A DNA stretch of 64,000 bases from Pseudomonas deceptionensis (GCF_900106095.1 NZ_FNUD01000002.1:372001-436000); one strand, 5' to 3'. Positions 40,694 through 49,472 are shown, numbered from the stretch's first letter. Made by a program: numbers and translations. The notes: generated by a model not told the origin, from the letters alone.

Positions 40694-40749
40694 GAGGTGG
40701 TGCTCCTGAGGTTTTTTTAGATGGCACTTCGACTTCACCTAAAGCGCAG

Positions 40750-40765
40750 AGCAAGCCGCGTGCCA
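40750..40765 (-). promoter_or_regulatory. Sigma-54 (RpoN) promoter of livK
   Basis: The minus strand reads TGGCACGCGGCTTGCT, matching the consensus TGGCACG-N4-TTGCW at every fixed position with the correct spacing. Transcription would start near 40739, giving a 5' leader of about 45 bases before the livK ATG, consistent with a real promoter. It implies nitrogen-responsive control of branched-chain amino acid uptake. Confidence 0.8.
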
Positions 40766-41017
40766 TTGGTTTTTTATTCTTAAAAAAGCCGTTGTCTTGT
40801 TGTTATGCCGACTGTTTCGAGCCCATTTTCATTGGGCGTGCAACCGTCTAAACCGAGGAAGGTGAAACCAATCATTCTCTGCCAGTGCCACCATCTGCTA
40901 GAAGCGTTGCAACCGGGTTGCCCTGCATCGTGCAACCATCCTGTAACCGCCTGCGTCACCGAACTGCACACTCTCGGTGCGTAATTGCTACGCGCCGCAC
41001 CACTAGAGGCTAGCCGC

Positions 41018-41038
41018 TGCACGGGTAAACGCCGTGCA
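41018..41038. promoter_or_regulatory. Perfect dyad TGCACGG-N7-CCGTGCA
   Basis: Seven-base arms with a 7-base spacer, 19 bases after the amaA stop and about 255 bases upstream of the livK sigma-54 promoter. There is no T-run in either direction, so a protein-binding dyad is as likely as a terminator. Confidence 0.35.
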
Positions 41039-41056
41039 AGCGGTGAAAAAACTCTG

Positions 41057-42340
41057 TCAGATCACGATTCTTAAACATTGGCCGGCGTGATAAAGCGAAA
41101 AACCGGCTTCGTATAAACAACTGCGCAGCCCCGTGCCAGACAGCGGGCGCATTGGCGCAAACGGAATCGGCAGTGCTTTGGCGTCCCCGCTGCACAGGTA
41201 GTCGGCAAAGGCCTTGCCCACCACGCTGCCCGTGGTCACGCCCCGACCGTTGTAACCGGTCACTGCCACCAAACCGGGCGCAGGCTCAAATAAACGCATC
41301 AAATGATCAGGAGTAAACGCGATGCAGCCGGTCCAGGTGCACTCCCACTCCACGCCCTTGAGGTACGGGAAGTAGTGCTGTTGTACGCGGTCGGCCCAGG
41401 CTTTGAGAAACCACGCAGGCTTTTGATTGCCATTACCCAGGCTACCCAGCAATAAACGACCGTCGGCATCGCGGCGAATGCTGCTCAACACCTGGCGGGT
41501 ATCCCACGAGCCCTGGCCGCCGGGCAAGATACGTTCGGCGGTGGCATCGGTCAGTGGTTTGGAGGCAACCTGGTAGTAGTAACCCGGGAAAAAGTTACGT
41601 CGTAAGTCAGTCCATTCGCCTTCGGTGTAGGCATTGGATGCCAGCACCACCTGCTCGGCACTCACCGCCCCCAATGCGGTTTGCACCGACCAGCGCTGGC
41701 CCTGGCGTTCAAGCCCGGTCACGGGCGAGTGGTCAAACAGTTGTCCGCCCAGATCACCGGCGGCCTTGGCCAGGCCCGAGGTGTAGGCCATGGGGTTGAG
41801 GGTTCCGGCGCGACGGTCGAGCAAGGCGGCAGCTATTTTTGTGGTGCCCGTGGCCGCTTCGCACGCCGCTCCGGTGAGTAACTCCACGGGTGCTCCGCGA
41901 CGCTTCCATTGCTCTTCGCGGCTGCGCAGATCGGCCTCGCCCTTGGCGTTGTGAGCCATATGCAACGTGCCTTCGCGGCGCAGCTGACAGTCGATTCCAT
42001 ATTTGTCGATCAGGCTGAATACCAGGGCAGGCGCGGCACCGAGCATGCGATTGAGCTGGCTGCCCACGGCCTCGCCGAAACCGGCTTCGATATCATCCGG
42101 CGGGATCCACATCCCTGCGTTCACCAGCCCCACGTTGCGCCCCGACCCCCCGTGCCCGGTGCGATGCGCTTCGAGCACGCACACGCTTTTGCCTTGTTCA
42201 AGCAAGTGAATGGCGGCTGACAGACCGGTGATACCGGCACCAATCACACACACGTCAACATTCAGTTCGCCCTTGAAGGTGGGCATTTGAGGACGTTGCG
42301 GCGTTAGGTTTTCCCACAGACATTGTTCTTGTAGAGGCAT
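41057..42340 (-). CDS. amaA: FAD-dependent oxidoreductase, L-pipecolate oxidase AmaA
   Basis: FAD-linked amine oxidase of 427 residues from ATG 42340 (GGAG upstream; the frame extends 12 codons further). The dinucleotide-binding motif is CVIGAGITGLSAAIHLLEQG near residues 30-50, ending at the acidic LEAH. A C-terminal FAD contact reads VAVTGYNGRGVTTGS. DadA/PuuB-like. The pairing with amaB and the length agree with P. putida AmaA (PP_5257), which oxidises L-pipecolate to piperideine-6-carboxylate in the D-lysine route. PuuB-like gamma-glutamylputrescine oxidase is the main alternative. Confidence 0.8.
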   Translation of the reverse strand: MPLQEQCLWENLTPQRPQMPTFKGELNVDVCVIGAGITGLSAAIHLLEQGKSVCVLEAHRTGHGGSGRNVGLVNAGMWIPPDDIEAGFGEAVGSQLNRMLGAAPALVFSLIDKYGIDCQLRREGTLHMAHNAKGEADLRSREEQWKRRGAPVELLTGAACEAATGTTKIAAALLDRRAGTLNPMAYTSGLAKAAGDLGGQLFDHSPVTGLERQGQRWSVQTALGAVSAEQVVLASNAYTEGEWTDLRRNFFPGYYYQVASKPLTDATAERILPGGQGSWDTRQVLSSIRRDADGRLLLGSLGNGNQKPAWFLKAWADRVQQHYFPYLKGVEWECTWTGCIAFTPDHLMRLFEPAPGLVAVTGYNGRGVTTGSVVGKAFADYLCSGDAKALPIPFAPMRPLSGTGLRSCLYEAGFSLYHAGQCLRIVI

Positions 42341-42374
42341 TGCCAAGCTCCAGAAATGAAACCCAACCAAGATC

Positions 42375-42427
42375 AAAAGCCCCTCACCCTGGCCCTCTAC
42401 CGCAGGGTATGGGTTGGGTGAGGGCTT
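42375..42427. repeat. Palindromic repeat between amaB and amaA
   Basis: AAGCCCCTCACCC on the left pairs with GGGTGAGGGCTT on the right, around a CCCTCTACCGCAGGGTATGGG core. It is a degenerate member of the CCCTCTCCC family sitting inside the amaBA transcription unit. Confidence 0.65.
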
Positions 42428-42435
42428 GCATCACC

Positions 42436-43926
42436 TCAATCGAAGGTAATCCCCTGTGCCAACGGTAGTTCCAGCGAGTAGTTCACGGTATTGGTCTGAC
42501 GGCGCATATAGCCGCGCCACGCATCGGAGCCCGACTCACGCCCGCCGCCCGTTTCTTTCTCGCCACCAAACGCGCCGCCAATCTCCGCGCCACTCGGGCC
42601 GATGTTGACGTTGGCAATCCCGCAGTCACTGCCGGTTGCAGACATGAATTGCTCCGCCTCGCGCACGTCAGTGGTGAAGATGCACGACGACAGGCCCTGG
42701 GGCACGGCGTTGTTCAGGCGCAGGGCTTCGGCAAAATCGCTGTAGCCGACCACGTACAGGATTGGGGCGAAGGTCTCGTCGCATACCACATCGCTCTGCT
42801 CCGGCATTTCGACAATCGCCGGGGCCACGTAGTAAGCGCCGGGATACTGCCCGGCCAACTGACGTTCACCGCCAAACACCCGCCCGCCTTCGCTCAAGGC
42901 TTGCTCCAGCGCATCCTGCATGCTTTCGAAGCTGTGCTTGTCGATCAGCGGCCCCACCAGATTACCTTCCAGCGGGTGACCGATACGCACTTTGGAATAG
43001 GCCGCCTTGAGCCGGGTAACGATCTCTGCTTTGACCGAATCATGGGCGATCAGTCGGCGCAGGCTGGTGCAGCGCTGGCCGGCGGTGCCAACAGCGCTGA
43101 ACAGGATGGCGCGCACGGCCATGTCCAGATCAGCACTCGGGGCGAGGATCATCGCGTTGTTGCCGCCCAGTTCCAGAATGCTGCGGGCAAAGCGTGCGGC
43201 AACGATTGGCGCCACTTCACGGCCCATGCGGGTGCTGCCGGTGGCGCTGATCAACGCCACACGCGGGTCTTCAACCAGTGCCTGGCCCGCGTCACGGCCG
43301 CCGATAATCACTTGGGCCAGGTACTTAGGCGCGTCGGTAAACTTACTCAGCACCCGATCAAACAACGCCTGGCAGGCCAGCGCAGTGAGCGGGGTTTTCT
43401 CGGACGGCTTCCAGATCACGGCGTTGCCGCACACCAGAGCCAGGGCGGTGTTCCACGCCCAGACGGCAACCGGGAAGTTAAATGCGCTGATCACGCCGAC
43501 AACCCCCAGCGGGTGCCAGGTTTCACGCATATGGTGGCCCGGACGCTCCGAGGCGATGGTCAAGCCATAGAGCTGACGCGACAGGCCGACGGCGAAGTCG
43601 CAAATGTCGATCATCTCCTGCACTTCGCCCAGACCTTCCTGGGTAATCTTGCCCGCCTCCCACGACACCAGCTCGCCCAGATCAGCCTTGTACTCACGCA
43701 GCAAATCGCCGAACTGGCGCACCAGCTCCCCGCGACGCGGCGCCGGCACCTTGCGCCAGGCCTCAAACGCGTGCTCGGCGCGGGTCACATGCTGCTCGGT
43801 CTCGGCAGCACCTTCCCAGTGCACGGCGCCAATCTGGCTGCCGTCAATCGGCGTGTAAACCGGCTGATTGCCCTGCTGGTACAGCGCGGGGTTCACACCA
43901 AGACGATCCAGTAATGCAGCAACCAT
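42436..43926 (-). CDS. amaB: Aldehyde dehydrogenase AmaB (aminoadipate semialdehyde dehydrogenase)
   Basis: NAD-dependent aldehyde dehydrogenase of 496 residues, started at ATG 43926 behind AAGGAG. It belongs to the antiquitin/ALDH7 branch. It has FNFPVAVWAWNTALALVCGN, the catalytic glutamate in LELGGNNAM and the catalytic Cys286 in GQRCTSLRR. The C-terminal GGAFGGEKETGGGRESGSDAW is near invariant in this group. P. putida AmaB (PP_5258) oxidises L-piperideine-6-carboxylate to 2-aminoadipate after AmaA. It is the first gene of the amaBA unit and divergent from a LysR gene. Confidence 0.9.
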   Translation of the reverse strand: MVAALLDRLGVNPALYQQGNQPVYTPIDGSQIGAVHWEGAAETEQHVTRAEHAFEAWRKVPAPRRGELVRQFGDLLREYKADLGELVSWEAGKITQEGLGEVQEMIDICDFAVGLSRQLYGLTIASERPGHHMRETWHPLGVVGVISAFNFPVAVWAWNTALALVCGNAVIWKPSEKTPLTALACQALFDRVLSKFTDAPKYLAQVIIGGRDAGQALVEDPRVALISATGSTRMGREVAPIVAARFARSILELGGNNAMILAPSADLDMAVRAILFSAVGTAGQRCTSLRRLIAHDSVKAEIVTRLKAAYSKVRIGHPLEGNLVGPLIDKHSFESMQDALEQALSEGGRVFGGERQLAGQYPGAYYVAPAIVEMPEQSDVVCDETFAPILYVVGYSDFAEALRLNNAVPQGLSSCIFTTDVREAEQFMSATGSDCGIANVNIGPSGAEIGGAFGGEKETGGGRESGSDAWRGYMRRQTNTVNYSLELPLAQGITFD

Positions 43927-44094
43927 GGGAGGCACTCCTTGAGCTTAAGAAAGATAATTCGCAGGCCATTAGTTGTAGCTGGCTCCCATGGCGGCAACAA
44001 ACGACCTTTAAGCGAGATATCATTCCAAAAATTCATGCTGCGCTGGTAACGTTGCCTGACAACAAGAATGAGGGGGCTTTTATGCTCAGCCTTT

Positions 44095-45003
44095 ATGTTT
44101 AACAAGAAGCGCCATTTGCCTTCGATCACAGCGTTGCAGTGTTTTGAGGCAGTGACCCGCCACCTGAGCTTCACCCGGGCCGCCGAAGAGCTGAACCTGA
44201 CCCAGAGTGCGGTCAGCAAGCAGGTCGCGCAGCTGGAAGAGTTGTTACAGCACCTGCTGTTTCGCCGGGTGCGTCGCCGTTTACAACTGACGCCAGCCGG
44301 TGACTTGTATCTGCTGGAAGTCCGAAAAATCCTGACCCAGGTCGAAATGTCGACCCACACCCTGCGCTCCTATGGCGGCGAAACGGAAGTGCTGAGGGTC
44401 TCGACCCCTTCCACCTTTGGTGCTCGCTGGCTGGTGCCGCGCCTCAAGGGTTGGCGCCTGCGCCATCCGCATATTCATCTGGACCTGTGCAACGAGCAGC
44501 AAGGCGACGATTTGCTGCAAGGGCGCAGTGACCTGGCGTTTTACTTCGGCCAGGGTTCGCGCCCCGGGACCGAGTGCCTGAAGCTGTTTGGCGAAGAACT
44601 GGTGGCGGTGTGCGCGCCGTCGAGCTTGCCGGCCAGCCCGTTTACCGACCCGACCCAACTGACCGATCTGGTGTTGCTGCAAAACGCTTCTCGCCCCCAG
44701 GCCTGGCACGACTGGTTTGAAAGCCAGGGTTATCGCACCGACCACAGCTATCACGGCCCGCGCTTTGACACCTTTTATATGTGCATCCGAGCCGCCCAGG
44801 TGGGATGTGGTGTCGCCCTGCTGCCCCGGTTTCTGGTGGAAGAGGAATTGGCTGACGGCAAGCTGGTCATCGCCTGGCAGCACTTGATGACGAGTCGCGA
44901 CGCCTATTACCTGGCCTACCCTGAACATTCGGCGGGCGTGCCCAAAGTGCGGGATTTTGTAAGCTGGATAATGGGGCAGATTAATGAAGTCCATTCTCTG
45001 TAG
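44095..45003 (+). CDS. LysR family regulator next to amaBA
   Basis: GcvA-like LysR regulator of 302 residues from ATG 44095. The helix-turn-helix region reads LSFTRAAEELNLTQSAVSKQVAQLE near residues 22-46. A substrate-binding domain follows, with STPSTFGARWLVPRL and CGVALLPRFLVEEEL. It is divergent from amaB with 168 bases between, and P. putida has a LysR gene in the same place (PP_5259), so it is the likely regulator of pipecolate catabolism. ATG 44095 has no ribosome-binding site of its own; a six-codon ORF with a strong site overlaps it. An upstream in-frame ATG at 44068 is also possible. Confidence 0.88.
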   Translation: MFNKKRHLPSITALQCFEAVTRHLSFTRAAEELNLTQSAVSKQVAQLEELLQHLLFRRVRRRLQLTPAGDLYLLEVRKILTQVEMSTHTLRSYGGETEVLRVSTPSTFGARWLVPRLKGWRLRHPHIHLDLCNEQQGDDLLQGRSDLAFYFGQGSRPGTECLKLFGEELVAVCAPSSLPASPFTDPTQLTDLVLLQNASRPQAWHDWFESQGYRTDHSYHGPRFDTFYMCIRAAQVGCGVALLPRFLVEEELADGKLVIAWQHLMTSRDAYYLAYPEHSAGVPKVRDFVSWIMGQINEVHSL

Positions 45004-45120
45004 CCGCTGCAATACAAAAACTGCTGGCAATACCACCCGCGGATATGCGCCACTAGCGCCATTCATTGAAAAAGCTGAACACCGTGGCAATCAGGCACGG
45101 GCAGCATGGAGATTGCCGCT

Positions 45121-46335
45121 ATGAGCGAGAGTGTGTTTGCCGATCGCATCGTGCAGAACCTGCTCGACACCGACTTCTACAAACTGACCATGATGCAGGC
45201 GGTGCTGCACAACTACCCCAACGTTGAAGTCGAGTGGGAATTCCGTTGCCGTAACAGTGAGGACTTGCGCCCGTATCTGAACGAAATTCGCCATCAAATC
45301 GATCGTCTGGCCGAGTTGAGCATGACCCCGGATCAGCTGGGCTTCCTGGAGCGGATCACGTTCATGACGCCCGACTTCATCCGCTTCCTGGGTTTGTTTC
45401 GTTTCAACATGCGCTATGTGCACACGGGGATCGAAAACGGCGAGTTGTTTATTCGCCTGCGCGGTCCGTGGCTGCATGTGATTTTGTTTGAAGTGCCCAT
45501 GCTGGCGATCGTCAGCGAAGTTCGTAACCGTTCGCGCTATGCAGGCACAGTGCTCTCACAGGCCCGCGAGCAGCTGTATCGCAAGTTCGACTGGCTGCAG
45601 GCCAATGCCGGCGCCGACGAACTGTCCGAGTTGCAGGTCGCCGATTTCGGTACGCGCCGACGCTTTTCGTATCGCGTGCAAGAAGAAGTGGTCAACGTGC
45701 TCAAGCATGACTTCCCGGGGCGCTTTGTCGGCACCAGCAACGTCAACCTGTCCCGCGAACTGGACATGAAGCCGCTGGGCACCATGGCCCACGAATGGAT
45801 CATGGCCCACCAGCAACTGGGCCCGCGGCTGATCGACAGCCAGAGTGCGGCGCTCGATTGCTGGGTGCGCGAATACCGTGGGCTGCTGGGGATTGCACTG
45901 ACGGATTGCATCACCACCGACGCCTTCCTCAAAGACTTCGATCTTTACTTCGCCAAGCTGTTCGACGGTTTGCGCCATGACTCGGGCGACCCAGTGGTGT
46001 GGGCTGAAAAATGCATCGCGCACTACCACAAGCTGGGCATCGACCCGATGAGCAAGACCCTGGTGTTCTCCGACAGCCTCACGCTGCCCCGCGCGCTGGA
46101 AATCTTCCGGGCGCTGCGCGGCAGAATCAATGTCAGCTTCGGCATCGGCACCAACCTTACCTGTGACATTCCAGGTGTCGAGCCGATGAGCATCGTGCTT
46201 AAAATGACCGCCTGTAATGGCTCCCCAGTGGCAAAGATTTCGGATGAGCCGGGTAAAACCCATTGCTCTGATCCAAACTTCGCCGCCTACCTGCGCCACG
46301 TTTTCCAAGTTCCTGAACATTCTTCCAAGGAGTGA
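45121..46335 (+). CDS. pncB: Nicotinate phosphoribosyltransferase PncB
   Basis: Cytoplasmic enzyme of 404 residues from ATG 45121 (GGAG upstream). It converts nicotinate and PRPP to nicotinate mononucleotide in the NAD salvage pathway. Conserved blocks are [17 protein letters not shown] near residues 11-27, DFGTRRRFS, the active-site histidine in [15 protein letters not shown] and GIGTNLTCD. It is followed three bases later by nadE. The pncB-nadE pair, with azurin nearby, is also found in P. aeruginosa (PA4919-PA4922). Confidence 0.96.
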   Translation: MSESVFADRIVQNLLDTDFYKLTMMQAVLHNYPNVEVEWEFRCRNSEDLRPYLNEIRHQIDRLAELSMTPDQLGFLERITFMTPDFIRFLGLFRFNMRYVHTGIENGELFIRLRGPWLHVILFEVPMLAIVSEVRNRSRYAGTVLSQAREQLYRKFDWLQANAGADELSELQVADFGTRRRFSYRVQEEVVNVLKHDFPGRFVGTSNVNLSRELDMKPLGTMAHEWIMAHQQLGPRLIDSQSAALDCWVREYRGLLGIALTDCITTDAFLKDFDLYFAKLFDGLRHDSGDPVVWAEKCIAHYHKLGIDPMSKTLVFSDSLTLPRALEIFRALRGRINVSFGIGTNLTCDIPGVEPMSIVLKMTACNGSPVAKISDEPGKTHCSDPNFAAYLRHVFQVPEHSSKE

Positions 46336-46338
46336 ATC

Positions 46339-47166
46339 ATGCAGGCCGTACAGCGTCAGATTGCTGCAGACCTCAAGGTCCAACCGCCATTTAAAGATAC
46401 CGCCGCCCTTGAAGCCGAGGTCGCTCGACGCATCACCTTTATTCAGTGCTGCCTGCACAACGCCAGGCTCAAGACCCTGGTCCTGGGAATCAGCGGCGGG
46501 GTCGACTCACTGACCGCAGGCTTGATGGCCCAACGCGCGGTCCAGCAGTTGCGCGAACAGACCGGCGATCCGTCGTATCGTTTTATTGCCGTGCGCTTGC
46601 CTTACGGCGTGCAGCACGACGAAGCCGACGCTACCGCGGCGGTCGAGTTTATCAACCCGGATGAGCGCCAAACCGTGAACATCGGCCCGGCGGTCAAGGC
46701 CCTGGCGGCCGAAGTGACCGCCTTTGATGGCAAACCGGCTGCTACCGTTGATTTTGTGCTGGGCAACACCAAGGCGCGGATGCGCATGGTGGCGCAATAC
46801 ACCATCGCCGGCGCAACCGGCGGCCTGGTGATCGGCACGGACCACGCGGCCGAAGCCGTGATGGGTTTCTTCACCAAATTCGGTGATGGCTCCTGCGACC
46901 TGGCGCCGCTCAGCGGGCTGGTAAAAAACCAGGTACGGGCGATTGCCCGGCACTTTGGCGCACCCGAGTCGCTGGTCGAAAAAGTCCCGACCGCCGACCT
47001 GGAAGACCTGGAACCGGGCAAGCCTGACGAAGCGTCCCACGGCGTGACCTATGCCGAGATTGATGCCTTCCTGCATGGCGAACCGGTGAGCGAAGAGGCG
47101 TTCGGCATCATCTGCCGTACCTACGAGAAGACCCACCACAAGCGCGAGATGCCGTTCGCGCCTTGA
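46339..47166 (+). CDS. nadE: NH3-dependent NAD+ synthetase NadE
   Basis: Final enzyme of NAD synthesis, 275 residues, amidating nicotinate adenine dinucleotide. The ATP-pyrophosphatase P-loop is [13 protein letters not shown] near residues 51-63. Later conserved blocks are [32 protein letters not shown] and the C-terminal [11 protein letters not shown]. The length fits the single-domain, ammonia-using form without a glutaminase domain. Co-transcribed with pncB. Confidence 0.96.
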   Translation: MQAVQRQIAADLKVQPPFKDTAALEAEVARRITFIQCCLHNARLKTLVLGISGGVDSLTAGLMAQRAVQQLREQTGDPSYRFIAVRLPYGVQHDEADATAAVEFINPDERQTVNIGPAVKALAAEVTAFDGKPAATVDFVLGNTKARMRMVAQYTIAGATGGLVIGTDHAAEAVMGFFTKFGDGSCDLAPLSGLVKNQVRAIARHFGAPESLVEKVPTADLEDLEPGKPDEASHGVTYAEIDAFLHGEPVSEEAFGIICRTYEKTHHKREMPFAP

Positions 47167-47174
47167 GGCCTGGC

Positions 47175-47222
47175 TTTACCCCTCACCCGCCCCTCGCCCT
47201 GAGGGTTGGGTGAAGGGCTTTC
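47175..47222. repeat. Degenerate palindromic repeat after nadE
   Basis: TACCCCTCACCCGCCCCTCGCCCTGAGGGTTGGGTGAAGGG, a worn member of the CCCTCTCCC/GGGTGAGGG family, lies just after the nadE stop and could end the pncB-nadE transcript. Confidence 0.55.
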
Positions 47223-47338
47223 AGGCCTCTGTATTTTCAGCCAGAAAAAACGGAATGACCCCCACAGTTTTTTTCGCTTGTCGCCCCCGCATCCAGAGGC
47301 TTTCATAGACGTCTATTTCGTCGCCAGAGCCCTGCCCC

Positions 47339-48361
47339 ATGTCTTCTTTCGATGGTTTGTTCTCCCTTGTCGATTCTTTGCTCGGCCAACCTGCCGCTGG
47401 CTGGCTGCGCAAGCATGTCGAGGTGCCTGAAGGGCTGCTGCGCTTCAGTTGGCATGAGCAGGCGCTGCACCGGGTATGGCTCGCCGAAGCGCTGAACCTG
47501 TGCCTGCTGCACAAACTGGTGGAGGCCGTGCCGGACGGCCGGCGCTATGTCGAAGAACAAGCCCTGCAGGGCCGCAAAGTGGTGTTCGACCACGGCGCGA
47601 TTCGCACCGTGGACTGGCCCGTAAACGGAGAACTGCCTCGCGGCCGTCAGGCATTTTCACGCTTGTTGGAGCCGTTGGGCTTCACTGACGTACGAACTTA
47701 CCCCCTGACCAAGCTGAACATGACTGGCTGGGGCTACCGGCAAATGGACCTGCCCGAGGATATTGCGCAGTTTTTTGTCTCGGAGCTGCACCCCGGGCGT
47801 TTCAGCGAAGCCTTCCAGCAAGCCGTCACCCGCGTGATCGGTTCCAGCCTCGACCCGCTGCAGGCCGTACACCAGAGCATCCTCAACCGCCTTACCCTGA
47901 CCCGCCATTGCAGCCTGAGCGAAGCACAAGCGTTGTTGCCGGCGCTGTATCAGGCATTCGGCCGCCAGCATGGCGTGGTACTGGAGGCGGACTACCAGTG
48001 CCTGCTCGCTGAAAGCGCTGAAATGGCCTGGATCAGCACCGAAGGCAACAGTTTCAACCACCTGACTGACCGGGTGCAGGACCTTGAAGCCTGCGTCGCC
48101 CAACAACGCGATCTGCAGCGGCCAATGAAAGACAGCATTGAAGTGTCGGCCTCAGGCCGAGTGATGCAGACCGCCTATCGTGCCTGTACGGTTACCCGCG
48201 GCCTGGTCGATGCCACAGGCCAGTACCGCGAGCACGCGGTGCCCGGGTCGTTTGTGGAGTTTATCCAGCGCAAGGTCGACCCGGACAACGGTCGGATCGA
48301 CCTGAATTTCGACAGCAGCAACGCCCAGGGCATTTTCAAGATGACCGACTCAAAAGCCTGA
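47339..48361 (+). CDS. DUF1338 protein, HglS-like (2-oxoadipate dioxygenase/decarboxylase family)
   Basis: Protein of 340 residues with the DUF1338/HglS pattern. Candidate metal ligands are His85 in VFDHGAIRT, His241 in GNSFNHLTDRV and Glu307 in PGSFVEFIQRKV, in the same order as His70, His226 and Glu294 of P. putida HglS. HglS is an Fe(II) enzyme turning 2-oxoadipate into D-2-hydroxyglutarate, downstream of AmaA and AmaB in lysine catabolism. The protein here is shorter than HglS (about 460 residues), so it may be a sister subfamily with another 2-oxoacid substrate. Placement about 4 kb from amaBA supports, but does not prove, the lysine role. Confidence 0.75.
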   Translation: MSSFDGLFSLVDSLLGQPAAGWLRKHVEVPEGLLRFSWHEQALHRVWLAEALNLCLLHKLVEAVPDGRRYVEEQALQGRKVVFDHGAIRTVDWPVNGELPRGRQAFSRLLEPLGFTDVRTYPLTKLNMTGWGYRQMDLPEDIAQFFVSELHPGRFSEAFQQAVTRVIGSSLDPLQAVHQSILNRLTLTRHCSLSEAQALLPALYQAFGRQHGVVLEADYQCLLAESAEMAWISTEGNSFNHLTDRVQDLEACVAQQRDLQRPMKDSIEVSASGRVMQTAYRACTVTRGLVDATGQYREHAVPGSFVEFIQRKVDPDNGRIDLNFDSSNAQGIFKMTDSKA

Positions 48362-48373
48362 CCCTGAACGCAA

Positions 48374-48407
48374 ACAGCCCCGACGGCGCAAGGCACGTCA
48401 GGGCTGT
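48374..48407. terminator. Hairpin between convergent HglS-like gene and azu
   Basis: Arms ACAGCCC (48374-48380) and GGGCTGT (48401-48407) with a further GACG/CGTC pairing inside. It lies between the two convergent stops and probably serves both. Confidence 0.65.
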
Positions 48408-48424
48408 TGCAGGGCCTGCGGGTC

Positions 48425-48871
48425 TTATTTAAGAACCACAGCGCCTTTCATCATCGAGTTGTGGCCCGGGAAGGTGCAGAAGAATTCGTACTCTTCGCCC
48501 GCTTTGAGCTTGGCCACATCGAAGGTCACGGAGTCTTTCTCACCGGCGCCGATCACTTTGGTGTGGGCGATTACGCGCTCGTCACCGTCCTTGAGGTAGT
48601 TTTTATCCAGGCCGGCAGCAATGCCGTCGGTGGAGATTGCCTGCATGTCTGCCTTTTTGCTCAAGACCCAGTTATGGCCCATGACGTTTTTCGGCAGGTT
48701 GCCGGAGTGCGTCAGGTTAACGGTGAAGGTCTTGCAGGATTTGTCGATGACGATCTCTTTCGTGTTGTAAGACATCTGGTCAGTCGAATCGACAGTCACA
48801 GCGCACTCAGCCGCCAGCAAATGGCCGCTGGCCAGGGTCAAAAGGGATACCGCAACAACTTTGGCAAACAT
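48425..48871 (-). CDS. azu: Azurin
   Basis: Periplasmic blue copper electron carrier of 148 residues: a 20-residue signal peptide and a mature protein of 128 residues starting AECAVTVD. All copper ligands are present, His66, Cys132, His137 and Met141 in precursor numbering (46, 112, 117 and 121 in the mature protein). The disulfide Cys23-Cys46 is also present. Azurin transfers electrons during denitrification or redox stress. The gene is monocistronic, with an Anr-type promoter upstream. Confidence 0.98.
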   Translation of the reverse strand: MFAKVVAVSLLTLASGHLLAAECAVTVDSTDQMSYNTKEIVIDKSCKTFTVNLTHSGNLPKNVMGHNWVLSKKADMQAISTDGIAAGLDKNYLKDGDERVIAHTKVIGAGEKDSVTFDVAKLKAGEEYEFFCTFPGHNSMMKGAVVLK

Positions 48872-49265
48872 GGTCTATCTCCAAGGCAGGGTATGTGCAG
48901 CTAAAATATGTATACATATTACCTGAAAATTGTATCGACTTACATGATCTGAGTCATGGTCTATCGCCGCGATCGAGACAATCCATCCCAAAATGGACTT
49001 CAGGCATATAACCTTAGGCCATCTTTTCGATTTTTGGGGAATAAGTGATGGGACTTCCTGCATTGATGACCTGTTTGCTGGCCGCCTATGCCTGTGGCGC
49101 CTGTGGCCGGGACGAGATTTAATACACAACCGGCTTTTGGGTGGGTGTAGAGTCGTATTTTCAGTGCAAAGTACAACCTTGCAAAAACCCAGCTAACGGC
49201 TAAGCACTAATACAGGGCAGAATACGCGCCGCTTAACCTCACCTTCGACCCCAAGAGGATCGCCC
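48872..49265. other. Intergenic region azu / small charged protein
   Basis: 394 bases between divergent genes. The left part is the azu promoter region, with a 16-base perfect palindrome AATATGTATACATATT at 48905-48920 and the Anr-like box at 48944-48957. Further right, a 24-codon ORF at 49048-49122 is too short to trust. Nothing else is recognised. Confidence 0.6.
48916..48957 (-). promoter_or_regulatory. Anr/Dnr-type promoter of azu
   Basis: The minus strand has ATGACTCAGATCAT (48957-48944), which keeps the TGAY-N4-RTCA core of the Anr/Fnr box with only the outer bases changed. A -10-like TAATAT follows at 48921-48916. The resulting start near 48909 places the box centre at -41.5, the standard class II position. 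Azurin is known to be Anr-dependent in P. aeruginosa. Confidence 0.6.
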
Positions 49266-49472
49266 ATGGCCAAACCAAATTACAACTTCGCTAAGCGTCA
49301 AAGAGACTTGGCTAAAGAGCAGAAGAAAGAGGAAAAGCTTGCCCGCAAGAAAGCGGCAGCTGAAGAAGGTACCGTAGAGCTGGACCCGAATGCCGACATC
49401 GAAGCCGATGAAGACGGCGAGGCTGTCGCTGAGAGCAGCGACACCCCAGAAGTAAAAGCACCAGACGCGTAA
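49266..49472 (+). CDS. Small charged conserved hypothetical protein
   Basis: 68 residues with a clear ribosome-binding site (AAGAGGAT) before the ATG. The N-terminal half is strongly basic (NFAKRQRDLAKEQKKEEKLARKKAAAEE) and likely a single helix. The C-terminal half is acidic and low-complexity (DADEDGE-like, here EADEDGEAVAESSD). No membrane span or cysteine. I believe similar proteins are common in pseudomonads, but the function is unknown to me; nucleic-acid or ribosome association would fit the composition. Confidence 0.75.
   Translation: MAKPNYNFAKRQRDLAKEQKKEEKLARKKAAAEEGTVELDPNADIEADEDGEAVAESSDTPEVKAPDA

Larger units (their letters stand above)
40694..41056. other. Upstream region of livK, gene-free
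   Basis: 363 bases between livK and amaA (both minus strand). The stretch holds the sigma-54 promoter at 40750-40765 and a 21-base dyad at 41018-41038. Several GTGCAACC-like words lie between (near 40837, 40910 and 40930) and might belong to enhancer-binding sites. No gene is credible here. Confidence 0.6.

Noticed and set aside
49048..49122. 24-codon ORF with GGGGA before ATG, lipoprotein-like (MGLPALMTCLLAAYACGACG)
   Set aside because: Too short, without a charged N terminus or clear lipobox spacing; no independent support, so not annotated as a gene.
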